This document shows positions 1-10,941 of a stretch of 64,000 bases of DNA, piece by piece. The position numbers were made by a program, and so were the translations under genes. How positions within the stretch are numbered: the first letter of the stretch is position 1; every line of letters starts with the position of its first letter. The stretch lies in the NCBI GenBank assembly GCA_016748015.1, contig JAAOMT010000664.1:1961799-2025798 (forward strand). The letters run 5' to 3'. This DNA comes from Geosiphon pyriformis. Lineage: Eukaryota > Glomeromycota > Glomeromycetes > Archaeosporales > Geosiphonaceae. The notes beneath the pieces are model-generated. The model ran no database searches and was not told the DNA's origin. It saw only the letters and a list, made by a program, of their open reading frames with translations.

Positions 1-862
1 ATAGTTAATAATATCTAAAGATTTTGTTAATTTAAAGGTTTTGGTTGAGTTTTTTATATAATAGACAGAGATTCAATGATTGTTTTAGTATCTTCCCAAA
101 AGTGTATTTCATGAATTTTTTTCTCAGCTTGATGGCCAGTTTCTTCTGATAAACTATTTTCAAATTCTGAGTTTTTATTCTTATTCTTGGATTTTTTACC
201 AGTTTTTTTTTAATGTCAATAATTTTATGCATTAATCTTTTAATTAATTAGTAAACACAAACAAAATAAAAAAAAATAAAAAATAAAAATAAAAAAAATA
301 AAAAAAAATAAGAAATTAATATCCCATTAATAGCCATAATCAAAAACTATTGGTCCAGTGTAATTAAATATTAGAATCTATCAACATAGAGTGTTAATAG
401 AGTGGAAGTAATTGAATATTTCTTAATTAAACAACAATAACATAAATTCAGATAATAATTGATATTTTATTGATATGTAATTTAATTCCATTTTAAGTTG
501 TAGAAAACTACTTTTTGAAGAGAAAAGTGTTGAATAATTAATTGATTCTAAACTAGGTTCTGGGATAGATTCTGTTTTTTTTGCTTTTAATATTCTTACT
601 ATATATACATATTTCTTTGTTTTATAAGATCTCATATTTTTCTGAGCAATGTGTTTTAATTTACTAATAATGCTTATATTGCTAAGCAGTGTGCTCTAAT
701 TTACTGACATTGCTCATATTGCTAAGCAGTATGTTATAATTCACTAGCAATATATTATAATTTTCTAATATTGTGTTTATGTGTTAAGTATTATTTTTTT
801 ATTGATATATTTTCTTATCTGTTTTTTTAGTTTTTTTTCTTTGTATTTTTTTATGAATAATA
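1..862 (-). repeat. Family A LTR, truncated by the window edge
   Basis: On the minus strand this starts TATTATTCATAAAA, the family A LTR start (TGTTACTCATAAAAA) with transitions. It then shows the family A features in order: AGCAATATGAGCAATGTCAG-type repeats (about 640-760), the TATGTATATATAGT TATA-like box (about 600), the CTATYAACA...TGTTGATAG hairpin (about 375-400), and the U5 region. It interrupts the reverse transcriptase of element C exactly at the catalytic motif. The last part of the LTR and anything following lie left of the window, so I cannot tell a solo LTR from a full element. Confidence 0.8.
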
Positions 863-1900
863 TTGTTCAGATATACTATGACTGATTTTCAAAGAATTTT
901 TTATACACAACATCCATAAGACACTAAAAAATAGTAGAAATATTGCAGAGTTTAAAGAGCATTATATTGAATTTGAAATTTCTATCTTATGTGATAAATG
1001 CTGTTTTTTTTTTGTCTTTAAAGTTTATCTCAACTTGCCAATATCTACTGGCTAAATCTAAGAATAAAAACCATTTTTTATTTCCCAAATTATTTAGAAT
1101 TTTTTGAATTAGAAAAGTAGAATAATTATCCTCTTAAATAATGCTATTTAACTTTTGGTAGTCTATGCAAAACTGTATTTTCCCATTTTTTTTGGTGATC
1201 AATATGACTGGAAAAGACCAAGAGCTTAATGATTTTTTGATCAATTTGTTATCAAACATTTATTGTACTTTTTGTTTAATCAAATTATCACCTGCTGAGA
1301 TTACTTAATAGGCCTGTTATTTAATAACTCATGTATTTCCTGTGTCAATCTGGTGTTTTATGATGTCAGTGTATCTGAATTTATTTTTGCTAGCAAAAAC
1401 ATCAGAATATTGGTTTAAGACAATTTTGAATTGTATTTGTTGCAGTGTATTCAAGTTTTCTAAATTCAGTTTAGCAATTTTTTTGGATGTAAACAAGTAA
1501 CTTTTTTTTGACAGATTTTATACTTGCAAAGTAATATTACAAAATAAAAACAGTTGTGCAAAGTTCAAAATAGGCTGTGGTTTCTCAGAATTTTGAATGT
1601 TAAAGAAAATGAAGCCAACAAGAGTTTTTTGGGAATTTTGATAACATTTTCAGTAAGATTGTAGATAAGAATTTTAAAATATTTATAAGTCTTAACAAAG
1701 ATATAGATTAGCAATGTCAGCTAAACAACAAATTTCTGGGTTGGCTTCAAATAATAAGACTTGGTCTTAAATCTTTCAATCTACTTTGAGAATGTATTGT
1801 TAATATGGAGGAATAAAAATAACTGTGTTGGTATAGATAAATTCTATCTTGTTACTGTTTTCTTCTATAAAATTAATTGGCATATTCTCTCTTTTACTTA
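863..1900 (-). pseudogene. Reverse transcriptase of element C, truncated
   Basis: After a linker (about 1900-1330) comes a gypsy reverse transcriptase. I read KKNGKIQFCIDYQKLN (fingers/palm), FLDLASRYWQVEI (the first catalytic Asp is kept) and FKLCNISTIF, aligned with B1 FCVDYRQLN, LDLESGYWQV and FRLCNVPVTF. The copy ends at the YxDD site, where YLN followed by AA can be read before the inserted family A LTR. RNase H and integrase are missing from the window. Stops come mainly from Gln and Trp codons. Confidence 0.8.
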
Positions 1901-3330
1901 ATTTAAACTTATTAATATCTTTGGTAGTAAGACTTAGTTTATTGTATGATGTAATTAAAGTTAATTGTGATATTTTTACAAAGAATAAGAAAATAGCTTA
2001 AGCAATTTTTTCTTGTAATTCAATTGTATAAAATTTATTGGAATTGTTTTGTAACATAACAATGATGTTTTTTGTGTATTTAGTATTAATAATTTCTTTT
2101 TTTACATTAATTTTTTTTTTTGCAAGGCTTGATCATAAGGCAATCTGAACCATAGTATTAATAAAAATTTCTAAAGCTATTTTAAGATCTATTTTTACAA
2201 GAAAGTATGGAACTATAACTACAAAAGATTGTTTAGAGTATTTTAAATCAAATTCAACATCATTTTCGTGTGCTTTTTTAAGACAAATTTTTTTGTTGTT
2301 ATTACTATACTATTTTAATTTTAATTCCTTGAAGAGGTTGAAATAAGCAAGATACTGTTTTATTTTAGTAGTGTTATTTGGCTCTTGAAATAAAATGTCC
2401 TTAGCATTAAACTCATATTTTTTTTTGGTTTTAGTAGTTCAATGATAGGATATAGTGTTCTTGAAAATAGATTAAATATAAGATTACACTTGTCACAGTA
2501 TTAAAAATGACAAGGAATCAAGCAATGATCACACAATTTTGTATTAAGGTCTGTTAGTATCTGTTTCTGTTCTTCTTAAATTAAGACCAGTTTTTAGTAT
2601 TAGTCTTAGAATGTTTTAAAGTCATCCATAAATATGTTGTCTATTTTTTTAATTGTTATTAAAACATTTTTTATAACATATATTTCCTTGATAGTAACTT
2701 CTTTCTATTTGGCTGTGGTTATTTTCCAAATTTTTTTTTTATCATAAGGCCATAAATTCAGTTGGTTTATTGTTCAACTATATATTGTTACGAATGAGGT
2801 GTTTTTTTGGTCTAGTCATTTATTAAGATAATGTATTGACACAATTCATTACATGTTTCTCTTCTGCCTGAAACATCATTTTACAATTCTTTATTTGGTT
2901 AAATTTCACTATATATAAAGCATAACATATTGTTCTATTTGCCTTGTTGCTTAGATTATCTATATTATTTCAATATACAAAATTAGCAGTAATATTTGGT
3001 GGTTGTTGGTCATACTTTGTTATCTTTGACACAAGTGTTTATTAAAGACAACTTCTTTCTATAATCAATACAGATTAATTTAGGAGATTAATAGAGTTGT
3101 TTTCTTTGATTTAAACTTAGATAGATTGGTAGTAATTTGGAAAGTTTTTCATCAACTCTTTTTTTACTTTTTTCTTTCCAAGTAAGAAGTAATGGTAGCT
3201 CTGTTTTGTAATTATTAGCCCATAAAACTTAGTAAGTTTCTAATATTAGTGGTAACACTATTTTTTCAAATTTGATTAATGGTTGGTTTGAGTTTTGGGT
3301 TCTGAAATATCTACACATGATGGGTATTCG
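1900..3330 (-). pseudogene. Cys-rich plus dUTPase-like region of element C
   Basis: Downstream of the protease the minus strand shows the same dUTPase-like block as A and B. At about 2280-2100 I read DVEFDLKYSKQS (motif 1), then VKIDLKIALEI and MVQIAL*SSLAKK (motif 2). At about 2095-1985 I read EIINTKYTKNIIVMLQNN (motif 3, with Asn where dUTPases have the catalytic Asp) and KIA (motif 4). The stretch between protease and motif 1 corresponds in position to the cysteine-rich module but is too decayed for me to list its cysteines. Many stops break it. Confidence 0.65.
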
Positions 3331-3960
3331 AACATATTGTCCATTAAAAGTAATTTGAAGTTCTTGTGTATTCCAATTAAGGGTGGCATGAGCTTTTAAT
3401 AGCCAATTGTTTCCTATAAAGACTTGGTATTAGGTGGCTTCTATGATGAGTATTTTAGTGGGAATTGAAATTCCATTAATTTTAAAGAAAAAATTATCAA
3501 TTTTTCTTATTAGAATTTTAATATTCCTATTTACAATAATTATTTGGGCAGTAACAGTACAGTTCACTTAATGACTTAGTTGGTCTATGAGTTGTTTTAT
3601 CATAATGCTATCCGCAAATTTACTATTGAGTATTAATTTAATATCTACTTGTTCTACTTTAGTATTGATATATATTGCTGTAATTGGCTTATTTTGATTA
3701 ATGGCAGCTTTGCTAAAAAGATCAATAGTGTTCAGATTATCAATGTTAAATAAAAATATAGTGGCAAAGATATTATCATCTGTAATTGTGGCAGATAAAA
3801 TCATATTAATAGACAAATTAATGTTTTGATTAAAAGGATTGCTAATTTTGGTTACATTTTTCTCTTTTAAAGATATAATATTACCAAAATCTAGAATTTT
3901 GGTAAGACCAAAGTACAAGATCTGGTTAAAATATCCAGTTTGTGCTGCTTGAGATGGTAT
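3330..3960 (-). pseudogene. Retropepsin-like protease of element C
   Basis: The open stretch 3918-3568 matches the protease part of A1 and B1: NQNKPITAIYINTKV aligns with NKQKAITAIYTEAEV of B1. The active-site block reads LILNSKFADSI where B1 has LILDSGSTGSI, so the catalytic Asp codon is now Asn and the Gly after it is lost. Homology continues below 3560 with the flap and C-terminal part, broken by stops. It is clearly inactive. Confidence 0.75.
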
Positions 3961-4239
3961 ATTGCCTTAATTTACTGGTTGAATTGGCTTATTGATAGGT
4001 TGTGTCTGATTTTTACTAGTGCTTTGTTATTCTTAATTGTAGTCAATTGTTTAAAATCTGGAATGGCTATATATAAAAACTTGGTACTAAAGCATTATTT
4101 GCACTATTGTTTATAATGACTGATAGTAATTTTGAGGTGGTTGATATGACTACTGTAGTGGCTAATATTGAGGTATGAAATATTAAAGTCCTATAACTTA
4201 AAGATATCTTTGTTGTTGTAAATATTGGTTTTCTTGGTT

Positions 4240-5848
4240 TTGGTTTGTTATTTTTTTTTAGCAGTTCTGAACAATATGTTTGGGTTTTTAACAGTAGTAA
4301 CAGTTGTGAAAATCTGATTTCTAAGGTTGTTGTTGTTGTTGTCAATTTTGTTAATACTGATATTGATTATTGTTGTCTCTATATTGTGATGGCTAATAGG
4401 TTCTTGTGGTTCTGGTTAAAAATTCCTTATTTTTTAAGTTAATTTCTCACTTAATTGGGTAAGCTTAGTGTTGATATCTAAGATTCTATTTATGGCCAAA
4501 TTAATGACTTGAGTATAATTGGCTTTTTGCTCTGCTAATCCGAAATCACAAGCCAGAATAATAGTGTCTGGTAATGTGATTAGGTGGTAGAGTTTCATAG
4601 ATTGTAGAATACTGCTTTTTAATTCTTTAATGAATTTGTTGAGAATCTGTTTTGAGGTATAATATTCTCTTTTAATTGTCTGTATTTGTTGAAAAACTTA
4701 ATTAAACTGTCTAAAATAAGTGGTTACTGCTTTGTGGTCTTTTTGTTTTATTATACTGAATTGATTTTGTAGTTGAATAAGCATATTGGGATTACAAAAA
4801 TATTGTAGAAAGACAAGTTTAAAAGCAGCAAAGTCAGTTGGTTTCTTTTTGAGACTTTGGTATCATAAGTTTGCAGTTCCTACTAAAAAAAAAGGCAGTG
4901 CTTGAATAATTCTGGTATTATCTCAATTGTTGGTAATAATTGTTTTTTTAGCTTCTGCTATCTAAGTGTATGTATTATCTTCTTTTCTGAAAAATTTTTC
5001 CAGTCTAGCAATATCTTAGTAAACTATTATCTGAGTGACAAAAAATAGTTTACTTGTTGATAATAAGAGATTTAATAGTAATGTACTATATTGTTCTTCA
5101 AATGCTAATATTTATTGTTTCTCTTTATTATTAGGGCCAATAAGTAACAAAATGGCTGCTTTTTTTGTAAAGGTGGTTGCTAACTCTGTTAATGGCTGTG
5201 CTAGTGGTGATGTCTAAAAAAACATGCTTTTACCAAGTTTGCTGACTGTTGAAGTAAGATTGCTAAATAGTAATTCGTATTCTTTCAGGATTTTTGTTCA
5301 AAAATTATTATTATAGCCTTAAAAGTACAGAGTTCTAAGAGTTTTTGAAGTTTTTGTTTGTGCCTTTATGAATTGGTTGAATAGAATTTTACTTTCTGGT
5401 ATTTAATAGTATGATAAGATAGTTGCAAAAAAAACCTTGATTTCTTATTAACTGTAAAGCATATTTGTTTTTTTACTATTGTTATATTATTGAATTCAGA
5501 TTCAAATTTTGTAAAATCAGATTTCACTATTTGTTTTTCTTTTAATTGAGAATATTATTTTGCCATGTATTCTTCGATTTTTTCATCAATTATATAAAGA
5601 GTCTCAGCTATAACTTGAATAGTAGTTTTTGTTAAATATGTTAATAATTTTTGATAAATTTGTTCTTTAAGTTTTTTTGTATTTGTTGCTTAGCCTAATA
5701 AACAGTCAATCTTATTATGTATATATTAACAAAAATCATTCTCTGTAATGATAGTTTCTGATGGTATCCCCAAGTTTTTTCTAAAGTATTGAAATAAGGC
5801 TTTTTTATATAGTGAGTAATCTTTTTCTATTGTTTTAATAGTTACCAT
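4240..5848 (-). pseudogene. gag: gag of element C
   Basis: Gag would form the capsid and bind the element RNA. The frame opens at an ATG at 5848 (MVTIKTIEKDYSLYK), 63 bases after the LTR end, in a position equivalent to the start of A and B gag but with only weak sequence likeness. Near the end (about 4265-4310) a CCHC zinc knuckle can be read as C-x2-C-x4-H-x4-C (CYYC...KHIVQNC) with a stop in its loop. In-frame stops at expected Gln/Trp positions break it throughout. Unlike A and B gag, it keeps a real ATG. The copy is dead; the assignment rests on position plus the knuckle. Confidence 0.7.
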
Positions 5849-5910
5849 TTTTGTAAATTTCTGAGATGTTCTGTCTCTGTGGATTTTATAATCTTACAGA
5901 AAGCACCAAA

Positions 5911-6905
5911 TGTTATGGGCAAACTTGGGAGTATATAATAATAATATTTGGTGCTCAAAATTTGGGTTTTTAGAAAGCTTTTAAAGAGTTTCTGTTAGTA
6001 GACTTGTTTGATGTATCAGTATTATCAGTTTCTAAAGGTTTTTTTGATTGATGTGAATTTACCCATAGAGTTTTTTGGTTATAAGACACAGAAAAATGGT
6101 TTTGCAGTATTATAACTTTGTGTATATAAGCTATCTTCTCTAAGTTAGTTAAATGCAGTTACTAAGATTCAACAGTGTCTTTTTGCTTTTCTAGTAAGCT
6201 AACAAAATAATATTAATATTCAATCCTAAAAGGAGCTTTTTTCTTTTACCAAGCTATTACAAAATCTATTCTTAGACAGTCAATTTTTCTATGTTGTCAC
6301 TTTACAAAAAAAAACAAAATAAAAAAAAATAAAAAAGGAGAAATTAGTATTATTAATTACTGTGTTCAAGAATAATTAGTTCAAGTTGTACTGGTTTAAA
6401 GCAGTTTTATGCTAAGAGTATTTGGCTGGAAATAAAGATAAGAACAAGATTAATTTAGCTAAAATGTGTGAATATGGAAATTATATAGATGTAAATTTTG
6501 GTTTTCCTAATATTTTTTTATTTTAGTAATATAAGATATAGAATATAACAAAAGATATATAACAGATATAGGTAAAAGAAAGTTAATTTTTGTCTATCTG
6601 TTTGTCTTTCTATTTTTTATAACTATTCTCTTTTATATATTTTTTTTAGTTTTACAAGACTGCTTTTGATTGTTTCATTATTGTTAATTATTGCTTGCTA
6701 TTTTTATTATTACTTTATTTCTCTACATTATTACTAGTTATTCTAAGTTTAATTAATTCTTTTGTGCATTTTTGCATTTTGTATTGTGTTATTCTAAGTT
6801 ATTATATGTTATTTTATATTCTTTTGTATTATTCTGTATTATTTTATGTTATCATGTTTTGATCATGTTTTTATAACTTAAATTGGTTTTTTTACTTAGA
6901 TAATA
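5911..6905 (-). repeat. 5' LTR of element C
   Basis: Read on the minus strand it begins TATTATCTAAG (a decayed TGTTAC start) and ends CCCATAACA, directly followed by TTTGGTGCTTTC, the same TGGTGCT primer-site core as in A, B and D. The right edge is set by the point where A3 integrase homology resumes (CCACTTAGAATAATCATAG). The LTR also contains a second copy of the AGCACCAAAT/ATTTGGTGCT word in inverted orientation at 5946-5958. Confidence 0.7.
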
Positions 6906-8100
6906 CCACTTAGAATAATCATAGAATCAGAAAAAAAAACAATACTATTCAACATGTATTTAAATCTAACAACAGAATACTTTTATAAAAAAGCAACCAT
7001 AAAAAAAACCAGGAAGAAATATTATTGGCCATTTATGTATCCAGACATCATACAATATGTTCAAAATTGTAATATTTGTTAGAAAAGAAAAAAAACAAAA
7101 CCTAGTAAACCATTAAGACCAATTAAAGTAAAACAATCATTCAATTTAAATTGGAATTGACTTAGTTAGACCATTAATAATAACCAGTAAAAACAATTGG
7201 TACATAACAGTAGCCATAAATTATTTTACAAAATGGCTAAAAACAAAAGCAATTCAAAGAGCAAATGCAAAATCTATAGCTGAATTTGTTCACCAAGATT
7301 TAATTTGTCGACATGAATGCCCAAAAAAATTATTATCAGACCAGAGAATTCATTTTGTAAACAGAACATTAATAGAATTAAATCAAAGATTTAAAATCAA
7401 AAAACTATTATTATCATCATATTATCTACAAACAAATAACTTAGTTAAATGGTTTAACAGAACATTGTGTAAAATAATAGCCAAGATTAACCAAAAAAGT
7501 CAAAATGAATAAGATTTGTTTATATTATCAGTATTATTTGCTTATTAGACAATAAAACAAAATACTACACAAGCAATACCATTTGAACTTGTCTATAATA
7601 AAACAGCAATATTACCAGTTGAGATAAATATCAACACATATTTAGCAAAACTAATAACAGAAGCCAATTTCCAAGAAAATTTGCTAAAAAAAACATATGA
7701 CTTAATAGAAACATTAGAAAACAAAAAGCAAAGAGCAGTTAATAATATAAAAAAGTCACAAAAAAAACAAAAAAAATAACACAATAACCAATTACCAGAT
7801 AAACCAGTTGAATTTAAAATTGGAACAAAGTACTTTTACATTATATTAAAGCAAAAAAACAATAAAATAGAAAATTTGATTCCAAATAGAACAGACTATT
7901 TCATATTGAAAAAATTCTAAGAAATAGAGCTTATAAATTAAAATAAAACAACAAAATTTTAGTGAAATCAATACATAGAAATTAACTAAAACTATATCAC
8001 AATATAGTATTATTATTTACCAATAATATTCTACAACTAGAAATACAATAAATATTAGTCCAACCAAATAAAATTCCACAAGATCTGAAACCAATTATAA
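6906..8100 (+). pseudogene. Integrase of A3
   Basis: The sequence follows A1 integrase codon by codon. It keeps the zinc-finger segment (KKYYWPFMYPDIIQYVQNC then a second Cys), the LSDQ-type block, and the TNNLVKWFNRTL block, where A1 has TNGLVERFNRTL. The Glu of the DDE triad is therefore Lys here. Stops replace many Trp and Gln codons. It would have inserted the element cDNA into the genome; this copy cannot. Confidence 0.75.
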
Positions 8101-8185
8101 TTATTAACACAAACATGTCAAATTGATCTACAAAAATAGTATATAAAAAGACATAATATATACAATAAAAGCAACAATAAAAAAG

Positions 8186-8892
8186 ATAAAAATCTTAGAC
8201 CACATTTACACATTAACTCAACAATTATTCCAGACTATAAATCAACAATAATTAAATGTGAAAATTATTATCAATCACCAAACAATTTGCTATTAAAACA
8301 CAAAAAGGAAAAAAAAACAAGAATCACTTTATATTAGTGACCACAAAACCAAACAAAGCACTAATTAGATAAAGTTATAAAAAAAGTAAAGAACACTTTT
8401 GGAAAAATACTACTAATGATTTCAACAAAAAAGCCAACTAAAAAAAACTAAAAGTTATAAATAGAACAACTTTTAGTATTATATTGTTATTATTAGTTAA
8501 AACAAATGCTGAATATTTAAAAACTATATATTAATAAATTCAAAAGAATATTTAATCAAAAAATAATAAAACAGATTGAAAATTTTATTGGAAAGAGAAC
8601 AAATTCTAAACTATACATTAAAACAATTTACTGACTACACACCATATTTCAAAACTATTCAGAAATATTATTACACCAAAAAATAGAAACAATAATTATT
8701 AACCAGTAAAGAAAAATAAATAACTCTTAATATAAAAAAATAAGAAACAGAATTAAACAAACAGTATTAGAAAAAAAATAATAGATTTAATTCAAAATAA
8801 AAATTTTAATAGAGTTTAATATTAAAGAAGGAAATAATATTATTTATAAAAAAAGCACAAAAAAAGAAAGTAGAAAAAACAAATAAAAAAAT
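8186..8892 (+). pseudogene. ORF3 of A3
   Basis: This matches A1 ORF3 in place and sequence. The expected ATG is ATA (8186-8188). A TATATAAAAAG box lies about 30 bases upstream. The frame is broken by stops and runs across the LTR start at 8838, as in A1. I recognise no domain. Confidence 0.55.
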
Positions 8893-9769
8893 AGATTAAT
8901 AGAAAAATAATACTTAGCAAGTAAGTACAAGATCAGAAAATTATGACATATTGCTTAACAATGTGCATATTGTTAGTAAATTATAGCATATTGCTTAATA
9001 ATAAACATATTATTAGAAAATCATAGTATATTGTTTAGCAATAAGTGTATTGTTAAAAAAAATAAGACATATTGTTCAGGAAAATATGAGATTTTATATA
9101 ACAAGAATTATGTATATATAGTAAGAGTATTAGAAGCAAAAAAAACAAAACTAATATTAATAATCAATTAATTATCTAATATCCCCCCTTTAAAAAATAG
9201 TTTTCTATAACTTAAAGTAGAATTAAATCATATATTAATAAAATATTAATTATTACCTAAATCTATGTTATCATTATTTGATTAAGAAATATTAATTACT
9301 TTTATTTTATTAACACTCCATATTAATAAAATCTAACACTTAACTACATTAAAACAATAGCTTTTGATCATGGCTATTGATAAAATACTAATTTTTTATT
9401 TTTTTTTCTTTATTTTTTTTTAAATTTCTTTTGTTTGTTTTTTTGTTGTTTACTAATTGATAAAAAAATTAACACACAAAGTTATTGATGTCAAAAAGTA
9501 TTGATAAAAGATTCATGAAACAAAAATAAAAACTTGGGAATTAAGGATAGTTTATTAGAAAAAACCAGTCATCAAGTTAAAAAAAAATTTATAAAATACA
9601 CTTCTGAAAGGATACAGAACACTAATTAAATCTCTATTTATTATATAAATAACTTAATTAAAATCTTCAGATTACAAAAATCTTTAAATATTACCAATCA
9701 TATTAACTATTGAGTACCAAGTTATGGGTTTGTTATTTGTTTCAACATTCCAAATAATTATCTGTAACA
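8838..9769 (+). repeat. 3' LTR of A3
   Basis: It starts TATTATTTATAAAAAAAG and ends TAATTATCTGTAACA, matching the A1 and A2 LTR ends. It carries decayed AGCAATGTG-type repeats (about 8940-9085), a TATGTATATATAGT box (about 9108-9122) and a weak form of the R-region hairpin (about 9300-9330). Confidence 0.8.
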
Positions 9770-10007
9770 ATATATATCTGCTACTATTGTGATAAACAAA
9801 AACACATAAAAATAGATTATTATACAAGATTAAATAACCAATAATTGAAAAATCAATATCAAAATCCTAATTGCCAGTTCTAAACTTTGAATTACACTTA
9901 GGATCAAGAATCATATTAATCTTATTATACTCTAATAATACAACAACTAATATATTCATCTTCAGTATATCAAACTTCAACACTAGTTATCTATCAATTA
10001 TAGTCAT
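9770..10007 (+). pseudogene. gag: gag fragment of A2 with decayed zinc knuckle
   Basis: The stretch starts TGCTACTATTGTGATAAACAAA (9779 on), which aligns with the A1 knuckle at 12619 (C-H-N-C-G-K-Q-S-H). It reads C-Y-Y-C-D-K-Q-K-H and then loses the last Cys to Tyr. It stops at the A1 insertion and continues at 29799 after the TCAT duplication. Confidence 0.65.
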
Positions 10008-10075
10008 TGTTATTCATAAAAAGAAAACAGATATAGAAAATAGTAGACCAATAGGTGAGTAGTAGTTAGCATGTG

Positions 10076-10262
10076 AGCACATTGCTCAGCAATGTGGAAC
10101 AATGTCAGAAATTATAGCACATTGCTCAGCAATATGGAGCAATGTCAGAAATCAAGGCATATTACTCAGCAATGTGGAGCGATGTCAAGTAAATATAACA
10201 CATTGCTCAGCAATGTGAGCATTGCTCAAAAAATCATAGCACATTGCTCGGGAATGTGAGCA
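10076..10262 (+). repeat. Five 40-base palindromic repeats in A1 LTR U3
   Basis: Each unit holds the near-palindrome CATTGCTCAGCAATG followed by TGGAGCAATGTCAGAAAT or a variant. Units begin at about 10077, 10117, 10157, 10197 and 10238. The 3' LTR has three units at about 29090-29190. Upstream of a TATA-like box such an array would fit transcription-factor sites; that is inference. Confidence 0.8.
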
Positions 10263-10284
10263 ATCTCATAGAACATCAATTATG

Positions 10285-10293
10285 TATATATAG
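10285..10293 (+). promoter_or_regulatory. TATA-like box of family A LTR
   Basis: TATATATAG within ATTATGTATATATAGT is kept in all family A LTRs in the window (29210, about 9115, about 44412, and on the minus strand about 600). Its place after the U3 repeats fits an element promoter. Confidence 0.5.
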
Positions 10294-10407
10294 TGGTAGC
10301 ATTAGAAATAAAAAGGACAGAATTCTTCCATGAGAATTCATCAGTTAGAAACCTTTTACATCACAAATATCAATAAATAATTATTCACTATCTCAATTTA
10401 CTCTTTA

Positions 10408-10430
10408 CTATCAACACTTTATGTTGATAG
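10408..10430 (+). other. Conserved stem-loop in family A LTR
   Basis: CTATCAACA and TGTTGATAG form perfect 9-base arms around a 5-base loop. The same stem is perfect at 29335-29357 and has one end mismatch at 44615-44637. It would lie in the transcript downstream of the TATA-like box. Confidence 0.6.
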
Positions 10431-10881
10431 TAATTGATACTTAACCCCATGGGAACAATAGCTCTTAATTATGACTATTGATGAAATACTAACTTGTGCA
10501 TTGCTTTGGCTCCATTCTTTATTTTATTTTCTTTTATTTTCTTTTCTTTCTTTGATTTTTATTGTTGTATACTAATTGATTGAGGATTAAAGCGCTGAGA
10601 TACAGACATTATAGTGACTGGTAAAAGATCTGTGAAACAAGAGTAAAACACTCATAGATTTGAAAATAGCTTACCAGGAAGATTACTGGCCATCACACTG
10701 AAAAAAAAATTTGACAAAACTGAGGTTTTGGGAAGCTACAAATAAACTATCAATTCATTCTCTGTCTATTATACAAAAAATTCAACAACAAAACCTTCAG
10801 ATATCAACACCAGAACACCAACCAAGTACCATGTTACGGATTTGTTATTTGATCTAAGACCCCAAATAATCATCTGTAACA

Positions 10882-10895
10882 TTTGGTGCTTCTTG
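10882..10895 (+). other. Primer-binding-site-like sequence of A1
   Basis: TTTGGTGCTTCTTG follows the LTR end. The TGGTGCT core, two bases after the LTR, recurs in B1 (18549), C (minus strand) and D (41470). TGG would pair with a tRNA CCA end; I cannot name the tRNA. Confidence 0.55.
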
Positions 10896-10941
10896 TATGG
10901 TATAATCCTACAAAAAACTAGCACCAACAAATAAATTAACA

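Larger units (their letters stand above)
863..6905 (-). mobile_element. Ty3/gypsy element C, 5' part, inserted in A3
   Basis: This is a minus-strand LTR retrotransposon. From right to left it has an LTR (5911-6905), a TTTGGTGCTT primer-site-like sequence (5901-5910), gag, protease, a cysteine-rich and dUTPase stretch, and reverse transcriptase cut at 863 by a family A LTR. The protein order matches families A and B, but gag and the LTR are clearly different, so I call it a separate family. It is inserted in the integrase of A3: plus-strand integrase homology resumes directly at 6906. The 3' half lies outside the window. Confidence 0.8.
6906..9769 (+). mobile_element. Ty3/gypsy family A copy A3, 3' part
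   Basis: This holds the integrase, ORF3 and 3' LTR of a family A element. Its 5' part is cut off by element C at 6906 and lies beyond the left edge. The 3' LTR ends in CTGTAACA at 9769 and is followed directly by the gag zinc-knuckle region of A2, so A3 was inserted into A2 gag. Degradation is heavy and similar to A2. Confidence 0.75.
10008..10881 (+). repeat. 5' LTR of A1
   Basis: It starts TGTTATTCATAAAAAG and ends ATCATCTGTAACA, followed by the primer-site-like TTTGGTGCT. It contains five copies of a 40-base palindromic repeat, a TATATATAG box at 10285-10293 and a stem-loop at 10408-10430. It is 874 bases long against 779 for the 3' LTR; most of the difference is repeat copy number. The end of ORF3 (HKKKTDIENSRPIGE, stop at 10062) is encoded in its first 55 bases. 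Confidence 0.9.

Noticed and set aside
10076-10262. CRISPR-like array of palindromic repeats
   Set aside because: Spacing is filled by further repeat sequence rather than unique spacers, the units lie in an LTR and vary, and the genome is eukaryotic.
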